From NCBI GenBank assembly GCA_937883785.1, contig CALGDE010000062.1, positions 1 through 35,356 of the forward strand: a stretch of DNA of 35,356 nt, given 5' to 3'. The translations under genes and the position numbers were made by a program. Each line of letters opens with the position of its first letter. Position 1 is the first letter of the stretch. Origin of the DNA: an uncultured cyanobacterium. GTDB lineage: Bacteria > Cyanobacteriota > Cyanobacteriia > CACIAM-69d. The notes under the pieces are model-generated. The model saw only the letters and a program-made list of their open reading frames with translations, made no database searches and was not told where the DNA came from. Positions 8,101 through 17,199 of the stretch are shown piece after piece.

Positions 8101-8613
8101 TTAACGCTGACCTTGCACTTGGGGCTGGTCAAACAAAATACTGACATCCCTTGATGCCTTTACTTCTCCACCCTCAAAATAAATTACCTCCGCTGTGCCG
8201 TAGGTGCCCAGGTCCGTAACCTGGCGGTCGCGCCTCACCCGATACCAAAACGTTGATCTTTTGCGATCGTCATTTTCATCCCCCACCGAGCCAAAAACGG
8301 CATACTCCATATCCATCAGCCCGCCGTAATCCACGTTGGACACCCCCAACATAAACGGCTCCGTTTCAAGCTGCTCCCACTGTTTCCACGGGCCCCACTG
8401 TTCCGGGTTTTCTCCCGCTGGCGGCCAAAGGGGAACAGGCGCAGCACCCTCTGGGTTAGTCAAGTCAGGCAAAGAAAGTCGGCAGGCATGGGCCAGCGAT
8501 GGGGACAAGGCGATCATCGCGGCCACTCCCACGCCAACCATCAATACTGACCCTGCGAGTCTGATTTTGAAGGGCGATCGCGCGTCAGAGAAACCAGCCT
8601 TGAAAGTAGCCAT
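8101..8613 (-). CDS. Small exported protein of unknown function
   Basis: The ATG at 8613 gives 170 residues. An N-terminal basic region, a hydrophobic helix (about 20-38) and an AHA cleavage site near residue 43 make a signal peptide, with Cys44 the first residue after cleavage. It is not a standard lipobox. The mature part is Pro- and Trp-rich at first (PLWPPAGENPEQWGPWKQW), then has a compact beta-like C-terminal half with conserved-looking YGGLMDMEYAVFG and WYRVRRDRQVTDLGTYG. I do not recognise the family. The frame is open upstream to 8748, but that extension reads as cysteine-rich non-coding translation. The gene lies between a PHP phosphoesterase and miaA on the same strand. Confidence 0.6.
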   Translation of the reverse strand: MATFKAGFSDARSPFKIRLAGSVLMVGVGVAAMIALSPSLAHACRLSLPDLTNPEGAAPVPLWPPAGENPEQWGPWKQWEQLETEPFMLGVSNVDYGGLMDMEYAVFGSVGDENDDRKRSTFWYRVRRDRQVTDLGTYGTAEVIYFEGGEVKASRDVSILFDQPQVQGQR

Positions 8614-8766
8614 AGGTAAGGAAAAAAAACTTAGCCCAATCTTAGGGGGCATCGTTTCCAAGTTCCTGAGCCGTGGTCCACTTTGCAGATTAGCCCCACA
8701 GCAAAACACACAACAAAAACGCTGTAAAAATCGCCCGATAAAAATCACCCGATAAAAATCAGCGTC

Positions 8767-9498
8767 CTAACATCCGGTGCGGCGCAAAATGCTGAGCCCA
8801 TGGGTATCCGTACCGCAAGTGTGCAGCAGGTCCCGCCCTTCGCACAGGGTTAAAACTCGCTCCAACTGATCAGGACTCGGTCGCCACACGTCCGGACGAT
8901 CATAGGCGTAATACACTTCAATGCCATCAAAGCCCAGCATTTCAGCGGCGGGGATCAACAACTCCGGTGGCTGACGATAGCGTACCGGGTGAGCCAACAC
9001 CGCTAATCCCCCTGCCGCCTGAATCGATGCCACCACCTGACTAGCAAGAAAATCGTCACCGGTCGCCTTTTTCCCCTTAATGTAAGGCGCCATAGCAGCA
9101 GAATCCGGGTCGAAGGCGTAGCCCAAAATATGCACCTCGCCTTCAAGAAGGTGAGCATTAATTTCGATGCCCGTCCATAGCTTTAGGCGATCGCCTTCGG
9201 GACGATAAAACTCCCCTGAATGGCGAGCCAACCATTCTGCGGCGGCAAAGTAACCACCAACGGCATTGTGGTCAGTAATGGCTAATCCTTTAAGCCCAAT
9301 TTCTAACGCTTGCTGAACCACATCTTCGGGCGTCAATTTCCCGTCAGAGTAAATAGTGTGAAGGTGAAAATTGTAGCGAGTAGGACAAGTTTTAATGTCA
9401 ACGGTGCGGAAAACGTCTCGCAAAGTCTCACAACCAAAGGAGTTTGGGCTGTAACTTGGACTGGCAGATTCTACGACCTGAGTAACGCGAGCTATCAT
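8767..9498 (-). CDS. PHP-domain metal-dependent phosphoesterase
   Basis: A 243-residue protein with the four metal-binding PHP motifs in order: HLHTIYSDG, ITDHNAVGG, a central GEVHILGY with downstream LAHPVRY, and the C-terminal CGTDTHG. These His and Asp residues bind a di- or trinuclear metal centre. In this stand-alone PHP clade members hydrolyse phosphate esters or 3'-5' nucleotides such as 3'-phosphoadenosine 5'-phosphate or short oligonucleotides (RNase AM/YciV-like). The substrate here is inferred only. The about 30 residues before YNFHLHT are non-conserved. ATG start at 9498. A candidate promoter lies just upstream. The next gene on the strand is the small exported protein. Confidence 0.88.
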   Translation of the reverse strand: MIARVTQVVESASPSYSPNSFGCETLRDVFRTVDIKTCPTRYNFHLHTIYSDGKLTPEDVVQQALEIGLKGLAITDHNAVGGYFAAAEWLARHSGEFYRPEGDRLKLWTGIEINAHLLEGEVHILGYAFDPDSAAMAPYIKGKKATGDDFLASQVVASIQAAGGLAVLAHPVRYRQPPELLIPAAEMLGFDGIEVYYAYDRPDVWRPSPDQLERVLTLCEGRDLLHTCGTDTHGLSILRRTGC

Positions 9499-9530
9499 AG
9501 CGGCACTCCAATGTTGGCGTGTGTGTTCTT

Positions 9531-9561
9531 AATATAAACAATTTGTTAAGTTTTGTGCCAA
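9531..9561 (-). promoter_or_regulatory. Candidate sigma70-type promoter for the PHP gene
   Basis: On the minus strand a TTGGCA-like -35 (9556-9561) and TATATT-like -10 (9531-9536) are separated by 19 bases, in an AT-rich stretch some 30 bases above the ATG. The spacing is longer than ideal, so this is only a suggestion. Confidence 0.28.
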
Positions 9562-10381
9562 GAGAATAATGGCTGCTAATTCTTGATGAGTGTCGTGGCG
9601 TTTACTTCTAACTCTTTTTCACAGTTAACTCTCGGTACATTGTCAGAGTCTGGAATACGTTTTTACGGTTAGTTACTAACAGCTTTTTGAGGTAATTTTT
9701 TGAATCAAGAATCGCCTTAGATAGGTGAAAGACTCGAGGGTGACTAACAAATACCTTGGGTTCTTCAATGAAGTGTTTTTTGGAGCTTGGAGCAAGCTAT
9801 TTCCGCTAAACGTAAGCATTCAGAACAAATCCTTGAGACGTATTCAAGCGGATGCAGTTAATTCAAAAAGTTAATTCAGAAACTGAAGTTCTGCGCATGT
9901 ATCTGCGCATTTAGTGGACACATATGGGGCTTGGTGAAGTTCGTAAACAAAAGCGGGCAGGGTCGCTGAAATTGGGAAACTTGGGGCGATCGCCAGAAAA
10001 CTTACTTATGAAAAATGCTGCGGGGCGCCATCGCGATACAGGTGACGCAACTTGATCGGCTCAGTGGGGGACCTCAAAATGGGTCAAGGGGCCATTGGGG
10101 CCGCAGCAGGTAACGCTTCCCTAGCTTAAAATAGGCGAACCCGGTTACGCCAAATGACGTTACATGACTTTGAGGTTGGGTTTTCTGTGGCTGTCCATGG
10201 ATGAACTCTTGCGATTTTGGAAAGCCTAATCGCAACGCTTATTTGGCACAGGTGCAAGCCCCTTGGAACAAGCTGCCAAAGCAAGTTTTCTTGAAGCCTG
10301 CCCTTGCTTCACGCCTTAAGCCATAATAGGCATGGTTTAAATTGGCGAATTTACCTGTTCACTGACCCCACGAGGCAGGCT
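9562..10381. other. Long stretch without a recognisable gene
   Basis: No frame over about 40 codons with coding character was found on either strand. The left half is AT-rich. The right half (about 10020-10180) is GC-rich and contains local inverted repeats, for example GGCGAACC pairing with GGTTACGCC with one bulge near 10133-10150. I compared it by eye with hallmarks of RNase P RNA, tmRNA and SRP RNA and saw none. It may carry promoters, an unknown small RNA or gene debris. Confidence 0.5.
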
Positions 10382-10696
10382 ATGCTCCACCGCAAAATCT
10401 ATCAACTTTGCTGCGATGGTCATGAAGTATGTATTTTTTTGCGGGACCAACAGCGCTGGATTGAACGCGCTCGGGTCCTCAATATTGAAGGGGATCTGGT
10501 GACCCTGCGTTACGAAACTGACGAGGAGGATGAGACCTGTTCTTGGGAGGAAATGGTTCGTCTGGAAAGTATTGGCTCGGTTACACGAAAGCTGGCGTCG
10601 GTGCCAAGGCGTTCTGTGGACTTGCTGGTGTCTGATGACTGTCCAGAGACGGAACAGATTCATAACCGCTCTGATAACGATGGCGACAAGGGATGA
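10382..10696 (+). CDS. Small conserved cyanobacterial protein (DUF6679-like)
   Basis: A 104-residue protein starting MLHRKIYQLCCDG at the ATG at 10382. GAGG stands about eight bases upstream as a ribosome-binding site. The frame is open further upstream, but the extra residues do not look coding. The protein is highly polar with a two-strand core (VCIFLRDQQRWIERARVL, EGDLVTLRYETDEEDE) and then CSWEEMVRLESIGSVTRKLASVP. I recall this pattern from a short protein widespread in cyanobacteria and provisionally call it DUF6679-like. The C-terminal tail is acidic and variable. It stands alone, with a long non-coding region before it and convergent exbD after it. Function unknown. Confidence 0.72.
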   Translation: MLHRKIYQLCCDGHEVCIFLRDQQRWIERARVLNIEGDLVTLRYETDEEDETCSWEEMVRLESIGSVTRKLASVPRRSVDLLVSDDCPETEQIHNRSDNDGDKG

Positions 10697-10700
10697 TGGC

Positions 10701-10732
10701 TTTGTTTTGAAAGGGCTTTGCTTTGAAAGGGC
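10701..10732. repeat. Two tandem copies of a 16-bp unit
   Basis: TTTGTTTTGAAAGGGC at 10701-10716 is followed directly by TTTGCTTTGAAAGGGC at 10717-10732, differing at one base. The repeat starts just after the stop codon of the small conserved protein. It is probably a small slippage duplication. Confidence 0.85.
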
Positions 10733-10889
10733 ATTACTCCCCGCTGCGTAAAGCTTCTGGCGCTCAATTGATGACACAATTGATGCTATGCCTTATGACG
10801 CGCCCTAGCTATCTAGGCTTTCACCTCTAAATTTTTCAGCAAAATAACTTTGCCTGGGCACAAGAGTCTGGACAAAGTTTTTTTGCTTT

Positions 10890-11498
10890 CTATGGAATTG
10901 CGGGGCTGCGGGGAGCAGGAGAGGTGGGCGATCGCCGATTTCGTCCAAAGGGAGAGACGGGGTTCTCATCGGGCAATCCTGGCAAAGTACCGTCAGGCTG
11001 CCCTGGAAAAGGCGTATCTAGGGAGGGGGGAACATCTGAATCTTCAGAATCTTCGAAACCAGGCGTATCAAAATCGGAGCCGGGAATATCTAGCTGGGGG
11101 CGCTGGGTAGCGAGAGCAACACGGTTACCGCCCACAGACCGCAACAAATCCAGCGTAGTAATGACGTCGCTATAGAACGCCGATCGCGAGGCGTAAAAAA
11201 TAATCTTGCCGGTGGGGTTGGATTGCAAAAAGAGAGGAAGGTCTCGCACCAGTTGCTCAACGGCGATCACCTCCCCATCCCAATAAAGCTGCCCCGACGG
11301 ACTCAGGGCAATCACCACATTGCTTTTCGTTTGCGGCGCACTGGTGGACGCTTCTGGCAAGTCCACTTCAATTGCTTGCTGTCGCGTTAGGGTCACCGCC
11401 GCCAAAATAAAGAACGTCAAAATGCAAAAGATAACGTCGATTAGCGGCAGGATTTCGATGCGCACATCCTCGCCGGGGGTGTCCAAATTAATTTTCAT
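10890..11498 (-). CDS. exbD: ExbD/TolR-family biopolymer transport protein with Pro/Asp-rich tail
   Basis: A 202-residue protein with a short cytosolic N-terminus, one membrane helix (about 17-37) containing the essential Asp21 (ILPLIDVIFCILTFFIL), and a periplasmic alpha/beta domain to about residue 135. With ExbB it forms the proton-driven motor that energises TonB-dependent outer-membrane uptake, or a TolQR-like complex. The last about 65 residues are low-complexity, rich in Pro, Asp, Ser and Arg (PFPGQPDGTLPGLPDENP), and are longer than in most ExbD proteins. They may cross the periplasm or bind peptidoglycan. The ATG at 11498 lies 15 bases after the exbB stop, so the two are coupled. No TonB or receptor gene is in the window. 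Confidence 0.9.
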   Translation of the reverse strand: MKINLDTPGEDVRIEILPLIDVIFCILTFFILAAVTLTRQQAIEVDLPEASTSAPQTKSNVVIALSPSGQLYWDGEVIAVEQLVRDLPLFLQSNPTGKIIFYASRSAFYSDVITTLDLLRSVGGNRVALATQRPQLDIPGSDFDTPGFEDSEDSDVPPSLDTPFPGQPDGTLPGLPDENPVSPFGRNRRSPTSPAPRSPAIP

Positions 11499-11513
11499 CG
11501 CTGATTTCCCCCC

Positions 11514-12194
11514 TTATTCATCATCCTCATCCTCGTCACCGTCGTCAGCCGTGGATAAACCGGTCGGCTCTTGCCCCGCCCATTTTTGACGGTAAAGCAG
11601 CTCCAGCTCGTTCCCCACCCGACGAAATAGTTTGACCTGCTGCAATAAAACCCCTTGAAACAGTCGATAAAACGCCAGATTGATAATGGCGATAATCAAC
11701 CCCGTCGCGGTGCTAATCAAAGCGTTGCCGATACCGCCGGTCACCCCAGCCCCCGCATCGGTGCCGATATCCCCCAGTTGTAGCGAGCCCAGAGAGTCGA
11801 TTAGTCCCAGAACCGTTCCCAGTAGACCCAGCAAAGGCGCAAGGGCGATCGTCGCTTCCAGGATTTTCTCTCCTTTGCGCATTGCCGTTAGTTCTTCGTC
11901 GGCGGCGGTTTCCAGCGCTAGCTTGAACACTTCCGGATCCGGCTCTTTCAACTTGAAAGGCGCAGACAGAAAACGACCGATGGGCTGCTTTTTCGATTTT
12001 TTAGCGATCGCCGCGCCCGCCTCCCAATCCCGTTTCACCGCATCCAGAACACGATCTACAATAGCTCGCTCATTTAGCCAAATTTTGATCCAAAAAACGC
12101 AGCGTTCAACCACGGTGCCCAAGGACAGGACCGACAGGAACAGCAACGGCCCCATCGCCACGCCACCCTTATCGAACAATTCACCAAAATTCAC
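11514..12194 (-). CDS. exbB: ExbB/TolQ/MotA-family proton-channel protein
   Basis: A 226-residue protein with three membrane helices. The first is at about 12-32 (GPLLFLSVLSLGTVVERCVFW). The second and third flank the conserved block LEATIALAPLLGLLGTVLGLIDSLG (about 110-134) and GGIGNALISTATGLIIAIINLAFY (about 150-173), which line the ExbB proton path. A cytosolic helical region lies between helix 1 and helix 2. The C-terminus is acidic (DDGDEDEDDE). It precedes exbD by 15 bases on the same strand and is divergent from cobN. That arrangement suggests a link between TonB-dependent uptake and corrinoid or metal metabolism, but the link is inferred from position only. Confidence 0.92.
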   Translation of the reverse strand: MNFGELFDKGGVAMGPLLFLSVLSLGTVVERCVFWIKIWLNERAIVDRVLDAVKRDWEAGAAIAKKSKKQPIGRFLSAPFKLKEPDPEVFKLALETAADEELTAMRKGEKILEATIALAPLLGLLGTVLGLIDSLGSLQLGDIGTDAGAGVTGGIGNALISTATGLIIAIINLAFYRLFQGVLLQQVKLFRRVGNELELLYRQKWAGQEPTGLSTADDGDEDEDDE

Positions 12195-12243
12195 AGCACC
12201 TCCCCCAATAACGCCAATCCAACAAGCCCACTAAGCGAACGAA

Positions 12244-12339
12244 CTACTTATCGCGGACTTTCGACAGGGCTCCATTAAACATAATGCTGAACGCAGCGAC
12301 ACCTAGGGTGACGGCTAGTCCAACAAAAATGCCGTCCAT
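12244..12339 (-). CDS. Possible 31-residue single-helix membrane peptide
   Basis: A short frame starts at the ATG at 12339 and ends at TAG 12244-12246. The product is 31 residues: an acidic start (MDG), about 20 hydrophobic residues, and a basic polar tail (LSKVRDK). This is the layout of the small one-helix subunits of cyanobacterial photosynthetic or NDH complexes, though I could not match it to a named one. An in-frame TTG at 12384 would give 46 residues. It lies 49 bases upstream of exbB on the same strand, so it may be the first gene of that operon. No strong ribosome-binding site is visible, which keeps the call tentative. Confidence 0.4.
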   Translation of the reverse strand: MDGIFVGLAVTLGVAAFSIMFNGALSKVRDK

Positions 12340-12518
12340 TAAGGCTTGCTGAGTAACGGCGAGGGGCGAAAGAAGATGAGTCAAGGAAAGGGGCATTGGC
12401 TGTTCTGGATGTGCCTAAGGAATTTTTACCAGGATAACGGCGAAGTGGACGGGCGATCGCCAACGTTGCTGTCACCGACTGGCAAAATTATGGTGATGTT
12501 GGTTGTGGGTGTTTGCCT

Positions 12519-15500
12519 GTGCATCGTCTTGCTGCTGCGCCAGGGGGCTGGGATCCCAGCGTTGAAGGGGTTGTTTTTATTGAACAAACTCCAGCGCCGA
12601 TTGTGATAATTACGCCGAAAGATACAGAAATTCAAACGCTGGCTGGGGCGATCGCCCACCTCCCGAAAAATTTCCCAAAAATCCGAGCCTGCAACCAGTT
12701 AAACCTGCAACAGCAGCTCACCATCGATACCTATGCTGACGATGTTTTAAGCCACGCAGAGATTATTGTGGTGCGACTTTTGGGGGGAAAAGGCTACTGG
12801 AGCTATGGATTAGAAGTCCTCGAAGTTTTGGTGGAAGAACGGGCCAAGGATTCGCCGCTCCACCTAATCGTAATTCCCGGTGATGACCAGCCGGACCCAG
12901 GATTAATGGGGACATCAACGGTGCCATTGACGGTAGCAAATCAAGTGTGGCGCTATTTTTCTGAAGGGGGCATTGATAATTTTTCTAGTTGTTTATTATT
13001 TTTGAGCGATCGCTGTTTAGGCACCCAATTTAACCCGTCAGCACCAGCACCCATCCCTCGCATTGATACCTACAAATCGCTCATAACTGTTGACCTCAGA
13101 AAAAATTATCCAAAAGTGGGAATTGGTTTTTATCGCTCCCACTTCCAGTCAGGAAATACCCAGGCTATCGATGCTCTAATTCAGTCGCTATCGGGTCGAA
13201 ATATAAAGACAGTTCCCGTATTCTTATCGTCTTTAAAAGATGTGGAAGTTCAGGAGAAAGCGTTAGAAATTTGGTCGGATATTGACTGCTTACTAATGAC
13301 CACGGGGTTTGCCATTGGTCGCCCTGGCGAGGATATTACCAGTCATGAAAAACAAGCTGCGAAAACGTTTTGGGAGCAGTTAGGTGTGCCAGTTATCCAA
13401 ACAATTTTAAGCAGTGGCGCTGTGGAGCAATGGCGTGATGGAAGTTTTGGGTTAGCGCCTCGGGATATGGCGATGCACGTGGCGTTACCGGAGGTGGATG
13501 GGCGGATTATCGGACGGGCGATCGCCTTTAAAACGGTGCAACAGCAGGATCCAGATTTGGAAACCATGGTGGTAACCGATGAGCCGCTGATGGAACGGGT
13601 GGAGTGGGTTTCGGCGCTGGCGGAAAGTTGGGTTAACCTGCGGCGATCGCCTGCGACCACCAAAAAAGTGGCTTTGATTTTGGCGAACTACCCCAATCGC
13701 GATGGGCGTTTAGCCAATGGTGTGGGGTTGGATACGCCCCAAAGTTGCGTGGATATTTTGTGGGCGTTGAGTCGTAGTGGCTATAACGTAGGCGATATGG
13801 AAAAGCTCCCGAAAACTGGAGATGAGTTGATTCAGAAACTAACCGCTGGAACCACAAATGATCCGGCGAGCTGGCAGTTTAAACAGGTGCGACAAACGCT
13901 GAATTGGCAGCAGTATAAACGTTGGTTTAAAGAATTACCGCTAGCGGTTCAGAAGGGTGTTGAAAGTCGATGGGGGAATTTTTCTGCGGAGAAGGAGGTG
14001 GCAATCGCGGGTATTGAATTCGGTAATATCTTCGTGGGAATTCAACCGGCGCGAGGCTACGATGCTGACCCTACTTTGAATTATCATGCGCCCGACTTAG
14101 AGCCAACTCACGAGTATTTAGGATTTTACCTTTGGCTGCGAATCCAATTCCAAGCTCAGGCAATTGTGCACGTGGGAAAGCATGGAAATTTGGAATGGTT
14201 GCCAGGTAAAAGTATTGCGTTGTCGGAAAATTGTTATTCCGAAGTAGCCCTAGGACCGATGCCTCATTTCTATCCGTTTATTGTTAACGATCCGGGGGAA
14301 GGGTCCCAGGCAAAACGGCGATCGCAAGCAGTCATTATTGACCACTTAACGCCGCCATTAACTCGCGCAGAATTGTACGGAAATTTGTCATCTTTGGAAG
14401 GTTTAGTGGACGAATATTATGAGGCGCAAAGTTTAGATCCGAAGCGCACTGGGGCGATCGCTTCTCAAATTGAAACCCTGGTTAAGTCGGAAAAGCTGGA
14501 TCAGGATTTAGCACAACAGCCTGGTGCGCCGGAAACATTGGATGTGGCGGCTTTAGACGGTTATCTTTGCGAGTTGAAAGAGGCGCAAATCCGTGATGGG
14601 CTGCATATTTTTGGGTCCTGTCCCAGTGGTGAGCAGCTTCGCGATTTAATGGTGGCGATCGCCCGCAGTCCGGGGCAAAATCGGCTGGGAATTACTCGAG
14701 CGATCGCGGCAGACTGGGGGTGGGATCTTGATCCGTTGACGGTGGATCCGGCGGTGCCGTTGAAGGTGCCGTTGGTGGGGCCCGATGGTCGTAGGTTTTT
14801 GTCGGCTCGGGAGGCGATCGCGGCTTTGGAAAGTGCTGCGAATATTGAGGTTGAGGCGCTAATTGTTGATGCGAGGGCTCTGCCCCCGCGCCCCCGCCAA
14901 AGGGACAGTGCCCCTTTGGAATCCCGTTTGCAGGGGGAGTTAAGTTGGATTTGCGGGTGGTTGTGGCGATCGCTCCAGGACACGTCTAATGAAATGTCGG
15001 CGCTTCTCTCGGGTTTAGCTGGTCGTCCGATCCCTGCGGGTCCCGCTGGTGCCCCCACCCGCGGTCGCCCCGAAGTTCTCCCCACCGGGCGCAATTTTTA
15101 CTCGGTGGATATCCGCGCCCTCCCCACCGAGTCCGCATGGGACGTGGGACGCCGCGCCGCCGAGCTGGTTATTGAGCGCTACACCCAAGAACACGGCGAT
15201 TATCCGAAAACCCTGGGGCTGTCGGTATGGGGCACGTCTACGATGCGCACCGGCGGTGACGATATTGCTGAAGCCTTGGCGCTGATTGGCGTCCAGCCAA
15301 TTTGGGATGGCAGCGCTCGCCGGGTGGTGGATTTTCAGGTGTTGGCGATCGCCACCCTCGGTCGCCCCCGCGTGGATGTGACCCTGCGCATTTCCGGCTT
15401 TTTCCGCGACGCTTTTCCTAACTTGCTTGATCTATTTGATCGCGCCGTCCAAGCGGTGGCCGCCCTCGATGAATCCCCTGCCGATAACCCCATCGCCTAT

Positions 15501-16367
15501 CGAATCAAAAGCGAAACCCAGCGTTGGATCGATGCAGGTCTATCGGGCGATCGCGCTGCCCTTCGCGCCAGCTACCGCGTCTTTGGCTCCAAGCCAGGAG
15601 CCTACGGAGCCGGGCTACAGGGGCTAATCGAGTCGAAAGAATGGCACACCGATGAAGATCTCGCCCGCGCCTATGTGAACTGGAGTTCCTACGCTTACAC
15701 TTGCCGTAGCTCGCCGCCCCAAAATCAAACCCAATCCCAAGGGGACGCCCCCAGCAATGTGACCTATTCCCCCAGTGGGCGGTCCGCGCCGGAGGCGTTT
15801 GCTAGCCGTTTGGAAACCATGGAAATCGTGCTCCACAATCAGGATAATCGCGAGCACGATTTGTTGGATTCCGATGATTATTACCAGTTTCAGGGGGGCT
15901 TAACGGCGGCGGTCAGGGCGGCGCGGGGGGTTCAGCCGGTGACCTATTTTGGCGATCGCTCCCGACCAGAAAATCCGAAATTGCGCCGCCTAAGCGAAGA
16001 AATTGCCCGAGTTTATCGATCACGAGTGGTGAACCCAAAATGGATTGCTGGCGTGATGCGCCACGGTTACAAGGGCGCGTTTGAAATGGCGGCGACGGTG
16101 GACTATTTGTTCGCCTATGACGCCGCTGCCCACTGCGCCGAGGATTTTATGTACGAGGGTATCGCCAACGCCTATTTGCTAGACCCGAAAGTGCAGGAGT
16201 TTGTGCGGCAGAAAAATCCGTGGGCGCTGCGGGATATGGCGGAGCGGTTGTTGGAAGCAAATCAGCGGGGGCTTTGGGGGGACGCTAGCTCGGACTTGCT
16301 GGACCAACTGCAAAACCTGATGCTCGATACCGAGGCAAAGTTAGAAGGAGTTGGCGACGTGCCCTAA
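12519..16367 (+). CDS. cobN: CobN-type cobaltochelatase large subunit
   Basis: The 1282-residue protein belongs to the CobN/ChlH family of tetrapyrrole metal chelatases. The family core reads AIVHVGKHGNLEWLPGKSIALS, then GPMPHFYPFIVNDPGEGSQAKRR and LTPPLTRAELYGNLSSLEGLVDEYY. The C-terminal half contains LGLSVWGTSTMRTGGDDIAEAL and MRHGYKGAFEMAATVDYLFAYDA, all typical of CobN. Length fits CobN (about 1280). Start: the GTG at 12519 gives the family's usual beginning (HRLAAAPGGWDP); a TTG two codons earlier is possible. CobN needs CobS/CobT-like or ChlI/ChlD ATPase partners, which are not in the window. ChlH (Mg chelatase) is the main alternative and seems less likely. No cobalamin riboswitch was seen upstream. 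Confidence 0.93.
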   Translation: MHRLAAAPGGWDPSVEGVVFIEQTPAPIVIITPKDTEIQTLAGAIAHLPKNFPKIRACNQLNLQQQLTIDTYADDVLSHAEIIVVRLLGGKGYWSYGLEVLEVLVEERAKDSPLHLIVIPGDDQPDPGLMGTSTVPLTVANQVWRYFSEGGIDNFSSCLLFLSDRCLGTQFNPSAPAPIPRIDTYKSLITVDLRKNYPKVGIGFYRSHFQSGNTQAIDALIQSLSGRNIKTVPVFLSSLKDVEVQEKALEIWSDIDCLLMTTGFAIGRPGEDITSHEKQAAKTFWEQLGVPVIQTILSSGAVEQWRDGSFGLAPRDMAMHVALPEVDGRIIGRAIAFKTVQQQDPDLETMVVTDEPLMERVEWVSALAESWVNLRRSPATTKKVALILANYPNRDGRLANGVGLDTPQSCVDILWALSRSGYNVGDMEKLPKTGDELIQKLTAGTTNDPASWQFKQVRQTLNWQQYKRWFKELPLAVQKGVESRWGNFSAEKEVAIAGIEFGNIFVGIQPARGYDADPTLNYHAPDLEPTHEYLGFYLWLRIQFQAQAIVHVGKHGNLEWLPGKSIALSENCYSEVALGPMPHFYPFIVNDPGEGSQAKRRSQAVIIDHLTPPLTRAELYGNLSSLEGLVDEYYEAQSLDPKRTGAIASQIETLVKSEKLDQDLAQQPGAPETLDVAALDGYLCELKEAQIRDGLHIFGSCPSGEQLRDLMVAIARSPGQNRLGITRAIAADWGWDLDPLTVDPAVPLKVPLVGPDGRRFLSAREAIAALESAANIEVEALIVDARALPPRPRQRDSAPLESRLQGELSWICGWLWRSLQDTSNEMSALLSGLAGRPIPAGPAGAPTRGRPEVLPTGRNFYSVDIRALPTESAWDVGRRAAELVIERYTQEHGDYPKTLGLSVWGTSTMRTGGDDIAEALALIGVQPIWDGSARRVVDFQVLAIATLGRPRVDVTLRISGFFRDAFPNLLDLFDRAVQAVAALDESPADNPIAYRIKSETQRWIDAGLSGDRAALRASYRVFGSKPGAYGAGLQGLIESKEWHTDEDLARAYVNWSSYAYTCRSSPPQNQTQSQGDAPSNVTYSPSGRSAPEAFASRLETMEIVLHNQDNREHDLLDSDDYYQFQGGLTAAVRAARGVQPVTYFGDRSRPENPKLRRLSEEIARVYRSRVVNPKWIAGVMRHGYKGAFEMAATVDYLFAYDAAAHCAEDFMYEGIANAYLLDPKVQEFVRQKNPWALRDMAERLLEANQRGLWGDASSDLLDQLQNLMLDTEAKLEGVGDVP

Positions 16368-16418
16368 AGTCCGGCAAAACTTTTATATTGTCTTTAGATA
16401 TTGTTATCCGCTGAATCC

Positions 16419-17174
16419 ATGCTCAAAACCTTGTACCGTCGCCTAACTCAGCGAATTGACGCCCATCGTTGGTTCTCTCTGACGCTGCTTGTGGCGACCC
16501 TAACCGCCGGTGTGCTGCTGCCGTCCTACCAACCAGCGATCGCCGATACCATCGAAGAAACCGCCCCTGCTTTCGAGCTACTGCCCCTACCCTACGCCTA
16601 CGAAAGCCTTGCGCCCTATATCGACGAGCGCACTATGGTGATCCACCACGATCGCCATCATGCGGGCTATGTGAAAAAGCTAAATAAGGCGATCGCCAAG
16701 CACCCTGAGCTAGCGGATAAATCTGTTGAGGAGCTAATCAGCGACCTGGATGCCATTCCTGAAGATATTCGCACTGCCGTTCGCAACAATGGCGGCGGCC
16801 ATGCCAACCACACCCTTTTCTGGGAAGTGATGAGTCCCGATGGTGGTGGTAAGCCTAAGGGGGCGATCGCCAAAGCAATCAAAAAGGAATTTGGCAGCTT
16901 CGATAAGTTTCAGGACACCTTTGCCACCGCTGCAAAAAGTCAGTTTGGTAGCGGCTGGGCATGGCTAGTGGTTAACGAAGATGGCGGCTTGGAAGTATTG
17001 GATACTGCAAACCAAGACAGCCCGATTTCTTTGGGCAAAACGCCGGTTCTAGGCTTGGATGTTTGGGAGCATGCCTATTACTTGAACTACCAAAACGCCC
17101 GTGGTGATTATGTGGGCAACTGGTGGAATGTAGTGAACTGGGATGCGGTTAATGCTCGCCTTGCTGAAGCGTAA
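16419..17174 (+). CDS. sodA: Membrane-anchored Mn-type superoxide dismutase
   Basis: A 251-residue Fe/Mn superoxide dismutase. The four metal ligands are present: His76 (MVIHHDRHH), His131 (NHTLFWEV), Asp214 and His218 ([11 protein letters not shown]). The [11 protein letters not shown] and DGGGKPKG segments favour manganese over iron. A basic, hydrophobic N-terminus (helix about 19-36, then AIADTIEE) precedes the catalytic domain, which starts near residue 54. The enzyme is therefore likely held on the thylakoid or plasma membrane facing the lumen or periplasm, or is exported; cyanobacterial SodA proteins of this kind are known. ATG at 16419; a TTG at 16401 is less likely. It lies 51 bases after cobN and ends at a good terminator. 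Confidence 0.93.
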   Translation: MLKTLYRRLTQRIDAHRWFSLTLLVATLTAGVLLPSYQPAIADTIEETAPAFELLPLPYAYESLAPYIDERTMVIHHDRHHAGYVKKLNKAIAKHPELADKSVEELISDLDAIPEDIRTAVRNNGGGHANHTLFWEVMSPDGGGKPKGAIAKAIKKEFGSFDKFQDTFATAAKSQFGSGWAWLVVNEDGGLEVLDTANQDSPISLGKTPVLGLDVWEHAYYLNYQNARGDYVGNWWNVVNWDAVNARLAEA

Positions 17175-17199
17175 TTCCTATCAAATTTAAATGGATTTT

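Noticed and set aside
8614-8748. N-terminal extension of the small exported protein
   Set aside because: It would put 45 odd cysteine-rich residues in front of a clear signal peptide.
10020-10180. RNase P RNA, tmRNA or SRP RNA in the long gap
   Set aside because: The conserved core sequences of these RNAs are missing.
10849-10885. Terminator before the end of exbD
   Set aside because: A CTTTG/CAAAG stem with a T run exists, but the loop is about 20 bases and the next pairs mismatch.
12275-12475. 66-codon minus-strand frame upstream of exbB
   Set aside because: It overlaps the better 31-codon frame in another phase and shows a Ser/Arg/Pro-rich shadow-like composition.
12340-12518. Cobalamin riboswitch in front of cobN
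   Set aside because: I searched by eye for the B12-box pattern and the GCCACTG block and found neither.
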